Positions 25,545-32,100 of a stretch of DNA of 34,807 nt are shown piece after piece. The position numbers and the translations under genes are program-made. Origin of the DNA: a virus. The DNA is taken from positions 1 to 34,807 of the IMG/VR virus record IMGVR_UViG_3300025286_000067; one strand, written 5' to 3'. The stretch's first letter is position 1; each line of letters opens with the position of its first letter. The notes beneath the pieces were generated by a model, which saw nothing but the letters and a program-made list of their open reading frames with translations, ran no database searches and was not told the DNA's origin.

Positions 25545-26216
25545 TTAGTACCTCTTTACTTTCTCTACTATTGTATCTACTCCATTGTCTGGTGTGTAGC
25601 ATAGTAAACAATCCTTACACTTCTGTCCAGTACAATTTTGTAATTCCACGTACTCATGTGCAAGAACATTATTGAATGTGCGGTCAAAGTGTTTTGGAGG
25701 TTTGCTCAGAATTGTACCTACCTTCTTGTTGGAATAGATAAGGATAAGATTGGCAGGCTTCTCACGCTGGTCGAAGAATGGCCTAATGATGTCCGTTCTC
25801 TTCGTCCAGAGAGCGAAGATGCAGTGCGGGTTGTGCTCTGCAATCCTGCAATAGTTCTCTATGTGATTGAATTTAGGATACTTTATTCCATCCACGGTTT
25901 CAGTTATCAGCTCACCATGAGCATCAAATCTATAGTATAATTCTAGGATGGTGGGTAACTCATGTGATTCCAGTACCCTCACAGGAAACAGGTCACTGTT
26001 CCTCTGCAATGCAGGTGCAGTATTCTTACGAAAACCCTTGAGCATATCATATGAGTAACATACCCCACAGATATCCACTACTTCACCTGCTTCTTTGTTA
26101 CGCTTCTTACCACGTATGTAGTTATCATGACAGAATTTATTGGTAAGCGTATTCACACTGACAGACTTAAACAATTCCAACTTGCCTGTCAAGTAAGTCT
26201 CATGCACTAATTGCAT
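25545..26216 (-). CDS. GP88-like cysteine-rich phage protein
   Basis: A 223-aa protein with the gene product 88 layout: N-terminal Cys29 and CGVCY (Cys50, Cys53), a middle YYRFDAHGELITETVDG, then IFALWTKR and LILIYSNKK, and a C-terminal cluster NCTGQKCKDCLLCYT (Cys195, 200, 203, 206). In this family the cysteines probably bind a metal or Fe-S cluster. The family is known from mycobacteriophages and others but its role is not established. AAGGAG stands upstream of the start. Confidence 0.65.
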   Translation of the reverse strand: MQLVHETYLTGKLELFKSVSVNTLTNKFCHDNYIRGKKRNKEAGEVVDICGVCYSYDMLKGFRKNTAPALQRNSDLFPVRVLESHELPTILELYYRFDAHGELITETVDGIKYPKFNHIENYCRIAEHNPHCIFALWTKRTDIIRPFFDQREKPANLILIYSNKKVGTILSKPPKHFDRTFNNVLAHEYVELQNCTGQKCKDCLLCYTPDNGVDTIVEKVKRY

Positions 26217-26228
26217 GGCTAGTTCTCC

Positions 26229-26291
26229 TTATGTTACAGCCAGTAACACTAAAAATACAACAAGACCAATCATTATGTACTCAGCTTTCAT
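26229..26291 (-). CDS. Putative 20-aa membrane peptide
   Basis: A very short ORF, MKAEYIMIGLVVFLVLLAVT, almost entirely one transmembrane helix. AGGAGG is 6 bases before its ATG, and it overlaps the stop of the 90-aa gene, as coupled micro-genes do. Its size makes the call tentative. Confidence 0.4.
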   Translation of the reverse strand: MKAEYIMIGLVVFLVLLAVT

Positions 26292-26553
26292 CCTCATCCT
26301 CCTCTTCCTGTCCATGTTTCCAGTACATCTCTTCTTCCCAGTCATGGGTCAACTCTTCCAGCTTCTCAAACATCTCATAGCTGTCTGATGTCTCTGCTTC
26401 GGTAGCTATCCATTTCATTCTAAGTCTACGAACTTCTTCATACGTAAGCTCCGTCTTTTCTATTGTCTCAATAGCATACTCAAGTAGGGCATCATCTCGT
26501 ATCCTACTCCACAATTGTATGCTTTCAAGTACATCGTCTAGTCTCTTAGACAT
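26281..26553 (-). CDS. Acidic helical protein, function unknown
   Basis: A 90-aa protein, mostly helix (LDDVLESIQLWSRIRDDALL, YEEVRRLRMKWIATEAETSD) with a very acidic C-terminus (HGQEEEDEDES). The start has AAGGAAGAG upstream and overlaps the preceding gene by 8 bases. Acidic small proteins in such regions are sometimes DNA mimics or inhibitors, but nothing specific shows that here. Confidence 0.6.
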   Translation of the reverse strand: MSKRLDDVLESIQLWSRIRDDALLEYAIETIEKTELTYEEVRRLRMKWIATEAETSDSYEMFEKLEELTHDWEEEMYWKHGQEEEDEDES

Positions 26554-26722
26554 TACTCTTCCTTTCTATTTCAGCTGCTACTTCTTCTAAGTGTATCAAG
26601 TGACCTCGCACAACGGCGAGAACATTCTGCATAGACAGCCCTTCTTCACATGCTAACAGACATTCTGTTTCAAGACACTTGAATAATCTGTCAGCATGTT
26701 TGTGTACTTCAGCTTTCGTCAT
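26546..26722 (-). CDS. Small protein of 58 aa, function unknown
   Basis: The ORF starts MTKAEVHKHADRLFKCLETE and continues CLLACEEGLSMQNVLAVVRG to HLIHLEEVAAEIERKSNV. It is helical with three cysteines. A GGAG lies ~10 bases before the ATG. It fills the gap between the integrase-arm-like gene and the 90-aa gene and overlaps the latter by 8 bases, the usual spacing in this operon. No family recognised. Confidence 0.6.
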   Translation of the reverse strand: MTKAEVHKHADRLFKCLETECLLACEEGLSMQNVLAVVRGHLIHLEEVAAEIERKSNV

Positions 26723-26729
26723 CCCAGTA

Positions 26730-27086
26730 CTACTCCTTTCTTCTGCATATGTACAATCTGACTGTTTTATCTTCCTTCTCAGAAGACCAAATTGTTACAG
26801 CTATCTTGTTATTAGCTGTGTCTACTGCTTCGTATGAATTAATGTAAACGCAATCCTCCTCTGTAAATTCCCAATCGTAATATTCTGAAGTGATGGTATA
26901 GTCTTGTCCATCCAATCCATAATCCCACTCATTTAATAAGGAATTTTTCTGAAGAAGTGCATCTCGTTTTCGTATAGCTACTTCCAAATCACGAGTATGC
27001 AAGCTACATCTTTTCATTTTTTTAGTGCCTTTCAAGCGCTTCTTAAAATGCCAGATGCCATTGCGTTGATAAAGATAACGTGCCAT
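26730..27086 (-). CDS. Orphan integrase-arm-like (DUF6538-like) DNA-binding protein
   Basis: A 118-aa protein from the ATG at 27086, joined by TAATG to the preceding gene; a longer frame start is discarded. The first ~45 residues, ARYLYQRNGIWHFKKRLKGT then LHTRDLEVAIRKRDALLQ, look like the N-terminal arm-type DNA-binding domain of tyrosine recombinases. The rest (YDWEFTEEDCVYINSYEAVD, then IAVTIWSSEKEDKTVRLYIC) is a small beta-rich domain, not a catalytic core, and no R-H-R-Y residues are present. It may be a stand-alone DNA-binding regulator or excision-like factor. Confidence 0.6.
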   Translation of the reverse strand: MARYLYQRNGIWHFKKRLKGTKKMKRCSLHTRDLEVAIRKRDALLQKNSLLNEWDYGLDGQDYTITSEYYDWEFTEEDCVYINSYEAVDTANNKIAVTIWSSEKEDKTVRLYICRRKE

Positions 27087-28015
27087 TACGCAGCCAGCGC
27101 CAAGGATGCCCACTCAGTTGAGTTAAGCATCTTACGAACCTTCTCTTCACGCCCTACCAGAGCGTTCTGAGAGGCTGCTCCTTCACGAGACTTGGTATGT
27201 GTGCTCCATGCGGTAGCCGCATTGTATGCACTCCACAAACTACCTTGGTCTCTCATACCATACTTTTCGTAGACACCTTTACCATGAATGTGACGGTTCT
27301 CTTCATCGAATGTCTTCATGAGATTAGACAGCCGCACTTGGTTAGGCTTGTTCTTTCTTGTTACATTGTCCTGATGCTTGGCTAATGTCTTGCTGAAGAG
27401 GTTGATAGCCTGCTCACGAGTGACAGGTGTAACATACCAGCGGCGCATCTCTTCCGCACCTTCACCTGCAATGTACTCAAGAGCGTTACCCAACTTAGCC
27501 ATGAACTCATCCACATTGAAGTTCTTGCTATGCCTGTTAGTTATGTAGGTAATCTTATCACCCAGCCATTGCCCATTGTAGCAATGCATGTCGAAGAAAC
27601 CTACGGACCCATTATGCTTCCATGTCCTGTTGTGAGAAGTACGAAAGAATAATTGTGGATGAAGCTTACTGTGGCCTATCTGCATTGAATGAGCAGGGAA
27701 GGTAGCTTCCAACATAAGTTGTGAGCCATTCCCATACACATTAGTCCTGAACGCAGCTCCGGTCAGGTCCAATGGAGACTTACGAATGGCATACTCTACG
27801 CCATCCACGATAGTAGCATACTGTTGAAGGTTGTATGACTCTGATACAATAGCCAGTGGCTCCTTGGTATCTGTACGTCGAAGTCCCATGCCTACTTCAG
27901 GTGAGACTGCTAACAGTCCACTCGTCCAAGTACCCGTAGACATGTACTCGTCCATATCCCATGCGTGAAGTGGGAACTTCTCTACTTGAAAGTTAACTGC
28001 ATCATGATTAAACAT
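27086..28015 (-). CDS. DUF932 phage/plasmid-like protein
   Basis: A 309-aa protein of the DUF932 type found on phages and plasmids. Signature stretches are LRRTDTKEPLAIVSESYNLQ near residue 45, GVEYAIRKSPLDLTGAAF, PQLFFRTSHNRTWKHNGSVG, and GSLWSAYNAATAWSTHTK near 265. Its biochemical role is not established. It is the longest gene of the accessory region and is preceded by AAGGAAAAAGG. It overlaps the upstream gene by 8 bases and the downstream gene by one. Confidence 0.85.
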   Translation of the reverse strand: MFNHDAVNFQVEKFPLHAWDMDEYMSTGTWTSGLLAVSPEVGMGLRRTDTKEPLAIVSESYNLQQYATIVDGVEYAIRKSPLDLTGAAFRTNVYGNGSQLMLEATFPAHSMQIGHSKLHPQLFFRTSHNRTWKHNGSVGFFDMHCYNGQWLGDKITYITNRHSKNFNVDEFMAKLGNALEYIAGEGAEEMRRWYVTPVTREQAINLFSKTLAKHQDNVTRKNKPNQVRLSNLMKTFDEENRHIHGKGVYEKYGMRDQGSLWSAYNAATAWSTHTKSREGAASQNALVGREEKVRKMLNSTEWASLALAA

Positions 28016-28199
28016 TGCCTTTTTCCTTTGCTATTTTTTTGTCAAGTTCTCTTACTCTGGCTCCGACATTGTTCTCGTCGCCAGTCATTACGCCAGCAAG
28101 TATAGCATTATACATGTTGACTAGTCTCTCCCGCTGGTCCTCAAGGGTAGCGAGATAGATTTCTTTTGGTTTCTTCTTCGGGATATCCGTCGAAGTCAT
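28008..28199 (-). CDS. Small helical protein, function unknown
   Basis: A 63-aa protein (PKKKPKEIYLATLEDQRERL, LDKKIAKEKGNV) with a canonical AAGGAGG 6 bases before its ATG, so the start is well supported even though it lies 59 bases inside the preceding gene in another frame. Charged helices dominate. It resembles small phage coiled-coil proteins without a known role. Confidence 0.65.
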   Translation of the reverse strand: MTSTDIPKKKPKEIYLATLEDQRERLVNMYNAILAGVMTGDENNVGARVRELDKKIAKEKGNV

Positions 28200-28356
28200 C
28201 CATATCCTCCTTATCTTGGCCGTCTAAGTATTGTAGACGCTCATTGAGAGAGGTTAACATTTCTTCAAGTGACTTGTCATCGTCACCCATTTCTCTTAGC
28301 AGTTCCCACATATCTGGTGGGATATCTGCCTTCGACTCAAAGTTATATCTCTCCAT
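28141..28356 (-). CDS. Small acidic protein, function unknown
   Basis: A 71-aa protein from the ATG at 28356, with AAGAAGGTGAG just upstream; the longer frame from 28461 is a shadow of the ArfA-like gene. The body is DMWELLREMGDDDKSLEEML then NERLQYLDGQDKEDMDDFDG, strongly acidic and helical. It overlaps the ArfA-like gene by 14 bases and the next gene by 59. Confidence 0.55.
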   Translation of the reverse strand: MERYNFESKADIPPDMWELLREMGDDDKSLEEMLTSLNERLQYLDGQDKEDMDDFDGYPEEETKRNLSRYP

Positions 28357-28510
28357 TCTCACCTTCTTTCTTTTGTTTGTTACGATTGTATGAGCCGCTA
28401 CCTTTCTTAGGCGGCACCACATGTTTGCCCAATGCCCTAAGCTGCTTCCAGTAAGGGTCACGGGACTTCCTCACCTTGCGGTTGAGGATATCTCTAAGTG
28501 ATTTATGCAT
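28343..28510 (-). CDS. Probable ArfA-like alternative ribosome-rescue protein
   Basis: A 55-aa, very basic ORF. The stretch SRDPYWKQLRALGKHVVPPK followed by KGSGSYNRNKQKKEG matches the ArfA pattern HDPLFRQRV...KKGKGSYMRK of E. coli: an Asp-Pro aromatic turn, a basic strand, then KKGxGSYxR. ArfA enters the empty mRNA channel of stalled ribosomes through its basic tail and recruits RF2 for release. Here the frame ends with a normal TAA and is coupled to the next gene by a 14-base overlap. The first ~14 residues (MHKSLRDILNRKVR) are also basic. No strong Shine-Dalgarno is seen. Identity is inferred from one motif. Confidence 0.6.
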   Translation of the reverse strand: MHKSLRDILNRKVRKSRDPYWKQLRALGKHVVPPKKGSGSYNRNKQKKEGENGEI

Positions 28511-28548
28511 GCGTGAGCATACTCCTATTGAGACAGGATGTCAACAGA

Positions 28549-28968
28549 CTACAGATTTTCTTCTATATAATCTGCTATCTCTAGGAAGGTCTCCCCACTA
28601 TCATTCATTTCTGCGAGGGTTGAAGCCTCCTGAGAATCCAGTCCACCCATTCTCTTAAGCATGTCTGGGCTAGGAAAGTCATTCTTTACTTCTGCAAAGG
28701 GAGGTGGGTTGCCCCAAGCAGCAGTTGCTTCCTCTCTATCCTTGTAAAGTCTATGCTGCTGCTCAACCCTAAGCTCCGAATAACTATCAATGTCACCATT
28801 TGGCACCTTCTCAATATAGCTATAAACACCTGCTACATCTGCAGCTACACCCAGACAGCAACGTCCATTTGTACCATCACCCAGACGTGCCCGTATTTGT
28901 TTATAGATATCGCTACGCAAAAGGTCGAGCCACTTCTCTTTGAACTTAGGTTCTAGGCTATAAGACAT
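28549..28968 (-). CDS. Conserved phage CCLG-motif protein
   Basis: A 139-aa protein beginning with a KWLDLLRSDIYKQIRARLGD helix, then NGRCCLGVAADVAGV, then a helical C-terminal half ending MNDSGETFLEIADYIEENL. The xWLxxLRSxxYxQ...CCLGV pattern is a widespread phage and bacterial hypothetical family. No function is known to me. AGAGGA is 9 bases before the ATG; the next upstream gene overlaps it by 11 bases. Confidence 0.78.
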   Translation of the reverse strand: MSYSLEPKFKEKWLDLLRSDIYKQIRARLGDGTNGRCCLGVAADVAGVYSYIEKVPNGDIDSYSELRVEQQHRLYKDREEATAAWGNPPPFAEVKNDFPSPDMLKRMGGLDSQEASTLAEMNDSGETFLEIADYIEENL

Positions 28969-29158
28969 ATCGTTTTTCCTCTTCTATTTTCATGCAGTTG
29001 ATGAACTTATGTGAATTAAGTTTGGCATTGGCCCCATAGAACAGAGCTATGGGTTCCTTCCTTAGCACATCACGCACTACTACTTCAGTAAACTCTCCAC
29101 CAGAATGTAGATGGTGATGTTTGGTAATCCTTTCCCAACCATATCTGAGTTTACTCAT
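28958..29158 (-). CDS. Small protein, function unknown
   Basis: A 66-aa protein from the ATG at 29158, which overlaps the end of the zinc-ribbon gene by 8 bases; a longer frame from 29308 is mostly its shadow. The body SKLRYGWERITKHHHLHSGG, EFTEVVVRDVLRKEPIALFY looks like a small alpha/beta protein with a His cluster. No family recognised. Confidence 0.55.
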   Translation of the reverse strand: MSKLRYGWERITKHHHLHSGGEFTEVVVRDVLRKEPIALFYGANAKLNSHKFINCMKIEEEKRYVL

Positions 29159-29363
29159 CTGATACTCCATACACTTTGTCCTGACAAGTCTGACACATAC
29201 CAGAGATGGTATATTCCTTTCTCGACAAAGCATCCCTGAAATTTGTATCAGCATCCTTACACCACACACATTCATTGTTGCGTATAGCAGTCGGTCGATG
29301 CTTGCCACTGATGTTCGTTAAAACGTCCTCAATGGCTACTGATTTTACAGTAGGTTCAGGCAT
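29151..29363 (-). CDS. Zinc-finger phage protein (SRKEYTISGMCQTCQD type)
   Basis: A 70-aa protein with two cysteine pairs, CVWC (Cys32, Cys35) and CQTC (Cys57, Cys60), and the stretch FRDALSRKEYTISGMCQTCQ DK that is highly conserved across unrelated phages. A small zinc-binding fold is clear, the task unknown. The start shares one base with the preceding stop and has AAAGGG upstream. Confidence 0.78.
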   Translation of the reverse strand: MPEPTVKSVAIEDVLTNISGKHRPTAIRNNECVWCKDADTNFRDALSRKEYTISGMCQTCQDKVYGVSDE

Positions 29364-29593
29364 TAGTGTACCCTTTCAGTGTCAGGCCAATCTTCACCTG
29401 CTTCTTTCTCAGCATGTTGCAGAGTTTCTATTATTAAACTTACAAATCCGTGATGAACATGAAAAAGATTCTTTTCCATATCACCGGAAGGATTCTCCAA
29501 CGCTGCTGCCAGTTTAAGCAGCTCCTCAGAGTTTTCTTTTGCACACGTAAGAACACGGTCAATGTTCCTAAGATTAGCTTCAAAGTTAGACAT
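29363..29593 (-). CDS. Small helical protein, function unknown
   Basis: A 76-aa protein from the ATG at 29593, with AAGGA 8 bases upstream; a start at 29608 has no such site. It is a helical bundle-like sequence: NFEANLRNIDRVLTCAKENS, EELLKLAAALENPSGDMEKN, HHGFVSLIIETLQHAEKEAG. No family recognised. Confidence 0.6.
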   Translation of the reverse strand: MSNFEANLRNIDRVLTCAKENSEELLKLAAALENPSGDMEKNLFHVHHGFVSLIIETLQHAEKEAGEDWPDTERVH

Positions 29594-29604
29594 CGCTTTT
29601 CCTT

Positions 29605-29802
29605 TCAATAGATGCGACTGTCATCAAATACGTAAGGAACTACCTTACGCTCACTGCCATTGGCGAATATAGCTACATCACCAGCGACAATCTCGTTAAC
29701 GGCGCGTCGGTCATGCCAGCGGTGTATGAAGTCAGGCTGACCCCATATTTTTAACGCTGAATGATACTCGCTGCCAGTAAATCCTATGAAGTGTATTGCC
29801 AT
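29605..29802 (-). CDS. Conserved small phage protein (HFIGF type)
   Basis: A 65-aa protein starting MAIHFIGFTGSEYHSALKIW at 29802, with GGGAGGG just upstream. The order IHFIGF, then QPDFIHRWHDRRAVNEIVAG then DVAIFANG is a recognisable pattern in many phage and prophage hypotheticals. Function unknown. Confidence 0.72.
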   Translation of the reverse strand: MAIHFIGFTGSEYHSALKIWGQPDFIHRWHDRRAVNEIVAGDVAIFANGSERKVVPYVFDDSRIY

Positions 29803-29826
29803 GTGCCCTCCCATACTGCAAAGTAT

Positions 29827-30261
29827 CTAGCCATTATAATAGCTCCCATACTGGTCATAGTCAGGGTCATCTTTATTTAACATAACAAGTCCTCTCCCTG
29901 TAACAGGTATGTCAAGAGCATCAGAAGAAAAAGGCCAATTCTCCTTTATGTCTTCTGCTCCACGATAATGATACCATGTACATGTTTTACCATAAACATC
30001 AACAAGGTGTGCGCCACTCTGTACTAGAGCCATAGGCACATCGTCGCCGCCTATTCCTAAAGACTTTGAAGATACAAGCTGTATCCAATCAGGGAGAGGA
30101 TAGTTTCCCATAAATACACCAGCTAAATCAGGTGCGTCATCAGTTTGTTGGTTCTCCTGCACCCAATGTTCCAGCCCATTATGAAAATAAACCCACGGGG
30201 TTGAACGATGACAACCAGTATCACTAGCCTGTCTGAGTTGGAGAAGCGGAGTGTTATCCAT
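29827..30261 (-). CDS. Hypothetical protein, 144 aa
   Basis: Contains an aromatic, Asp-rich sequence: CHRSTPWVYFHNGLEHWVQE, NYPLPDWIQLVSSKSLGIGG, TCTWYHYRGAEDIKENWPFS, ending in DPDYDQYGSYYNG. The composition suggests a compact beta protein without a signal peptide. The start overlaps the end of the 56-aa gene by 8 bases. No family recognised. Confidence 0.6.
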   Translation of the reverse strand: MDNTPLLQLRQASDTGCHRSTPWVYFHNGLEHWVQENQQTDDAPDLAGVFMGNYPLPDWIQLVSSKSLGIGGDDVPMALVQSGAHLVDVYGKTCTWYHYRGAEDIKENWPFSSDALDIPVTGRGLVMLNKDDPDYDQYGSYYNG

Positions 30262-30424
30262 TATGTTTCACCCTGTTTGAGGACGCCACGCCCTCCGTTA
30301 TATCACGCGCTTCATCGCGAGTGAAATCAAACTCCTCTGTCAATATCTCTATCGTCTCAAGGAGTGTATGAGTAGGCAACAGCTCAACCACACGGTCACA
30401 TGCGGCAAAAGGATTGTCACTCAT
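30254..30424 (-). CDS. Small helical protein, 56 aa
   Basis: The ORF reads MSDNPFAACDRVVELLPTHT, LLETIEILTEEFDFTRDEAR, DITEGVASSNRVKHNG. It starts by ATGA overlap with the 63-aa gene and its end overlaps the 144-aa gene by 8 bases, the same coupling as its neighbours. Function unknown. Confidence 0.6.
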   Translation of the reverse strand: MSDNPFAACDRVVELLPTHTLLETIEILTEEFDFTRDEARDITEGVASSNRVKHNG

Positions 30425-30612
30425 GAGTTAATTTGTGAGAGGTAGCGTAATCTTTCGACAGAAGAATTCTCTGCCTCTAAAGCATTGGCAAAGAACATGT
30501 CTGCCTTAGCAGTATCACCCACCTCTTCAGCTTCAACAGCCAGCTTCAGACGTGAAGCAGCAGCATCAATCAGGACTGTGCCTGACCCATCCAGTTTCAT
30601 AAGTAACGGCAT
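30421..30612 (-). CDS. Small helical protein, 63 aa
   Basis: A protein rich in Ala, Glu and Leu: LIDAAASRLKLAVEAEEVGD, KADMFFANALEAENSSVERL. It looks like two helices of a TPR-like or bundle fold. GAAAGG lies ~8 bases before the ATG. The stop overlaps the next start as ATGA. Function unknown. Confidence 0.6.
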   Translation of the reverse strand: MPLLMKLDGSGTVLIDAAASRLKLAVEAEEVGDTAKADMFFANALEAENSSVERLRYLSQINS

Positions 30613-30627
30613 AGCATTACCTTTCTG

Positions 30628-30900
30628 TTATGATACATCAAAATCAAACAGCAGCTGCCAATTATCATTGGTCACTACTGCCTGCTTAGTTGCCTTGTCA
30701 TACATGGGCCACAACTCCAGCGCCCCATTAATCTGGTCCTTCACTACCAGTATCGTAGCGAGTGTGAAAGTACCAAGTCCTCGCCTATTGAGTACCCATA
30801 GACAGAAGGCACGTAACTGGTGTTCTTTCATGTCTTTGGGCAACTCGACCAGCTTAACAAGCGTGTTAAGACAAGTCATCATGACGACATCATTACCCAT
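30628..30900 (-). CDS. Hypothetical protein, 90 aa
   Basis: The start at 30900 has GAGG 7 bases upstream; an earlier ATG at 30915 is also possible because the stop of a tiny upstream ORF overlaps it as ATGA. Helical: VVMMTCLNTLVKLVELPKDM, LRAFCLWVLNRRGLGTFTLA, then DNWQLLFDFDVS. No family recognised. Confidence 0.55.
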   Translation of the reverse strand: MGNDVVMMTCLNTLVKLVELPKDMKEHQLRAFCLWVLNRRGLGTFTLATILVVKDQINGALELWPMYDKATKQAVVTNDNWQLLFDFDVS

Positions 30901-30911
30901 GATAAGCCTCG

Positions 30912-31004
30912 TCATCTGGTTGATGTTGTTCGTCTACGTGCGACCGCAACGCAGAAGTATGCACAGGCATGAAAAGCCCATACATACCAATAGGTTGCGC
31001 CCAT
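30912..31004 (-). CDS. Putative 30-aa hydrophobic peptide
   Basis: A tiny ORF, MGATYWYVWAFHACAYFCVA then VARRRTTSTR, has one hydrophobic helix and a basic tail and ends by ATGA overlap with the ATG at 30915. It lacks a good Shine-Dalgarno, so the call is weak; the coupling is the main support. Confidence 0.25.
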   Translation of the reverse strand: MGATYWYVWAFHACAYFCVAVARRRTTSTR

Positions 31005-31020
31005 CTATGGTAGACCATTC

Positions 31021-31233
31021 TCATGCTCGTTTATGTCGTTTTAGGGAATTGTGTGATGAAAACATCGGCTCTCTCTTTTCGTGCGTGCGCCCATCTAGGT
31101 GAACTATTGTTATTATCTGCACACACCTACCGTGTCCCTTGGTGTAGAGCTTACGCTTGGGGGTGTTCCCATATAGCTTGAGCCTACGGCATATCTCTGA
31201 GATATTACTGTTGTGGTACTGAGCTGCGCCCAT
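31021..31233 (-). CDS. Small basic protein at the head of the leftward accessory operon
   Basis: A 70-aa protein from the ATG at 31233 (AAGGA about 10 bases upstream). The body SNISEICRRLKLYGNTPKRK, LYTKGHGRCVQIITIVHLDG, then THEKREPMFSSHN and KRHKRA is basic with a possible DNA-binding helix. It is the first gene after the palindrome at 31258, so a regulatory role is possible. Longer frames from 31293 and 31298 run through the palindrome and are rejected. Confidence 0.5.
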   Translation of the reverse strand: MGAAQYHNSNISEICRRLKLYGNTPKRKLYTKGHGRCVQIITIVHLDGRTHEKREPMFSSHNSLKRHKRA

Positions 31234-31257
31234 GCGACCTGTTTCCTTTTTTGCTGG

Positions 31258-31283
31258 AGTTGAGTGACACATGTCACTGAAGT
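31258..31283 (+). promoter_or_regulatory. 26-bp palindromic element, copy 2
   Basis: AGTTG-A-GTGACA-CA-TGTCAC-T-GAAGT. The 19-base core GTTGAGTGACACATGTCAC is identical to copies at 32125 and 32261. It lies between the terminator of the 237-aa gene and the first gene of the accessory operon, where a leftward promoter and its operator would be expected. Confidence 0.6.
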
Positions 31284-31290
31284 ATTGCCA

Positions 31291-31326
31291 CAAAACAAAA
31301 GAAAACCCCCAGCGTTAACTGGGGGC
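31291..31326 (-). terminator. Intrinsic terminator after the 237-aa gene
   Basis: CCCCCAG (31306-31312) pairs with CTGGGGG (31319-31325) around a six-base loop. On the minus strand the stem is followed by TTTTCTTTTGTTTTG, an excellent U-tract. It lies 22 bases downstream of the stop of the 237-aa gene, making that gene a separate transcription unit. In the plus direction only CTTCTTCT follows, so it could act weakly both ways. Confidence 0.85.
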
Positions 31327-31347
31327 TTCTTCTAAATATTTACGATG

Positions 31348-32061
31348 TTAAACAGTCGCTTGTTCCTGTACGGCTTTCATAGCCTTGGCAATTTTGCCAG
31401 TGCCGTGATTGCCACCGTGAACCTTAGCATTTCGACTACCGTGCTTTTTAGCTTCCGCACGATTGTCTTTCCGCTTGTCAGTAATGAGAGACAGAATGTC
31501 GACTTGAATTTTCCTAATTTTCAAATCGTTAGCAAGCTTATCATCGTTAGCCTTTTCGTACGTCTTTTTGAAGTGTCGACGTAGAGCAGTGGGTGACATC
31601 TTGTACATTTCAGTCAGTGTTAGATTTTTTGTACCAGTGTCGTTTCCTGCTGCAGCATTTCGCCAAGCTTTAAACGTGTACAGTTTGCGATTGTGTACAG
31701 TATGTTTGTAATCATCTAAATCTTTACAGTTCGCAAACAATGCGCGAACTTTCGGATTTAACGTTAGCCTGCTAAGTTGTCTTGCGAATGTTTCCGACTT
31801 GGTAATGTTAGGATTTAACCATTTAATCCAGTCACTTGCAGTCGTAACATTGTTGTCTGCCTTTTTAGTGCGTGACTTGACATCCAGAACTAGTTCGCTT
31901 GCTAAGTAAACAAGCGGACCAAGAATGTCGCCAACTGTATTTTGAGATTTCTCGTACGTTTCACTTGCTGTCTTTACTGTCGCGACAACTGTACCAAATA
32001 TCTCATGTTTGCTTAGGTCACTAAGCACTATTCGAGACGCACCGTTTTTTAACTGTTCCAT
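31348..32061 (-). CDS. Orphan basic protein, 237 aa, in its own transcription unit
   Basis: No family recognised. The first ~70 residues are helical (SDLSKHEIFGTVVATVKTAS, ILGPLVYLASELVLDV). The middle is KTKNLTLTE-like with TFKAWRNAAAGNDTGTKNLT, and the last third is very basic (KLANDLKIRKIQ, TDKRKDNRAEAKKHGSRNAK, HGGNHGTGKIAKAMK). Synonymous-site use looks different from neighbouring genes, with more TCG, CGT and ACG codons, hinting at a separate origin. Two 26-bp palindromes and a CACTGC/GCAGTG hairpin lie upstream, a strong terminator downstream. An early gene that binds nucleic acid or controls this region is a reasonable inference. Confidence 0.75.
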   Translation of the reverse strand: MEQLKNGASRIVLSDLSKHEIFGTVVATVKTASETYEKSQNTVGDILGPLVYLASELVLDVKSRTKKADNNVTTASDWIKWLNPNITKSETFARQLSRLTLNPKVRALFANCKDLDDYKHTVHNRKLYTFKAWRNAAAGNDTGTKNLTLTEMYKMSPTALRRHFKKTYEKANDDKLANDLKIRKIQVDILSLITDKRKDNRAEAKKHGSRNAKVHGGNHGTGKIAKAMKAVQEQATV

Positions 32062-32100
32062 AGTTTACCTACTGTTAGGTTGCTAATGAATAATGCATCT

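Noticed and set aside
26730-27086. Functional tyrosine integrase (temperate phage)
   Set aside because: Only the arm-like N-terminal part is present; the catalytic R-H-R-Y domain, repressor and attachment site are not seen.
28357-28461. Longer N-terminus (from 28461) for the 71-aa acidic protein
   Set aside because: It shadows the ArfA-like frame, and the ATG at 28356 has AAGAAGGTGAG upstream.
29159-29308. 116-aa frame running through the zinc-finger gene
   Set aside because: The zinc-finger frame is clearly conserved; the true product of this frame starts at 29158.
31113-31298. Frames starting at 31293 or 31298
   Set aside because: They run through the 26-bp palindrome and start without a ribosome-binding site; the start at 31233 is more sensible.
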